A DNA stretch of 64,000 nucleotides from Pomacea canaliculata (Eukaryota; Mollusca; Gastropoda; Architaenioglossa; Ampullariidae): the NCBI RefSeq assembly GCF_003073045.1, contig NC_037591.1, positions 40,623,883 to 40,687,882 of the forward strand. The letters run 5' to 3'. The notes under the pieces were generated by a model that worked only from the letters and a program-made list of their open reading frames with translations, searched no databases and had not been told where the DNA came from. Both the position numbers and the translations under genes were made by a program. Numbering within the stretch: position 1 is the stretch's first letter; each line of letters starts with the position of its first letter. Of this stretch, positions 63,938-64,000 are shown piece after piece.

Positions 63938-64000
63938 GTAAATAAATATCAAATTTTGGAAATTGTGTTAATAAAGAATGCACATCCTGGAAGTAACAAA

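Overview
Eukaryotic (metazoan) genomic DNA, AT-rich, with introns, microsatellites and many DNA-transposon, LINE and SINE remnants. The repeat content and the lineage-expanded receptor genes fit an invertebrate, most likely a lophotrochozoan such as a mollusc, but the sequence alone does not prove the species. There are no bacterial operons, rRNA genes or CRISPR arrays.

The biological core is a cluster of four paralogous genes arranged tail-out as two minus-strand copies followed by two plus-strand copies: D (11,983-17,259, minus, broken), A (27,641-35,883, minus, intact), B (44,295-55,904, plus, intact) and C (60,657 to the right edge, plus, 3' part outside). I rebuilt the exon chains by hand. 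Every internal exon of A and B has GT/AG borders and a consistent phase, giving about 598 and 697 residues with no internal stop. Each intact protein is a type I membrane receptor: signal peptide, one CUB domain, one six-bladed LDL-receptor class B (YWTD) beta-propeller, one shortened EGF module, a Ser/Thr-rich stalk, a transmembrane helix and a cytoplasmic tail rich in tyrosine motifs (YEEI, YxN, YDDF/YDDL). I know of no vertebrate receptor with this combination, so this is the best candidate for an undescribed system: a clustered, rapidly evolving CUB-propeller receptor family that probably signals through SH2 adaptors.

Layout: 1-11,772 is the end of one contig and holds a mariner transposase fragment (3,079-3,483) and a large imperfect inverted repeat (4,508-6,228 against 7,228-9,160). 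A gap of exactly 100 N lies at 11,773-11,872. The next contig opens inside gene D. D and its upstream flank (to about 22,590) are a direct duplicate of A and its flank (about 31,020-38,755), but D carries many small insertions and deletions. From 22,600 to 27,600 there is a pogo/Tigger-like MITE (23,520-24,061) and a LINE fragment (about 25,195-25,640). Gene A follows, with a hAT MITE in a tail intron. 35,900-44,290 is the divergent intergenic region between A and B. Gene B holds another hAT MITE in an intron. 55,905-60,650 carries two LINE 3' fragments and a long TCA/TCG microsatellite. Gene C then runs off the window.

The propeller exons LY2 and LY3 and the first half of LY4 are nearly identical between oppositely oriented copies, although LY1 and the CUB exons have diverged. 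This suggests exon-scale gene conversion. B has lost the start codon used by its paralogues and appears to use an in-frame ATG in a new upstream exon.
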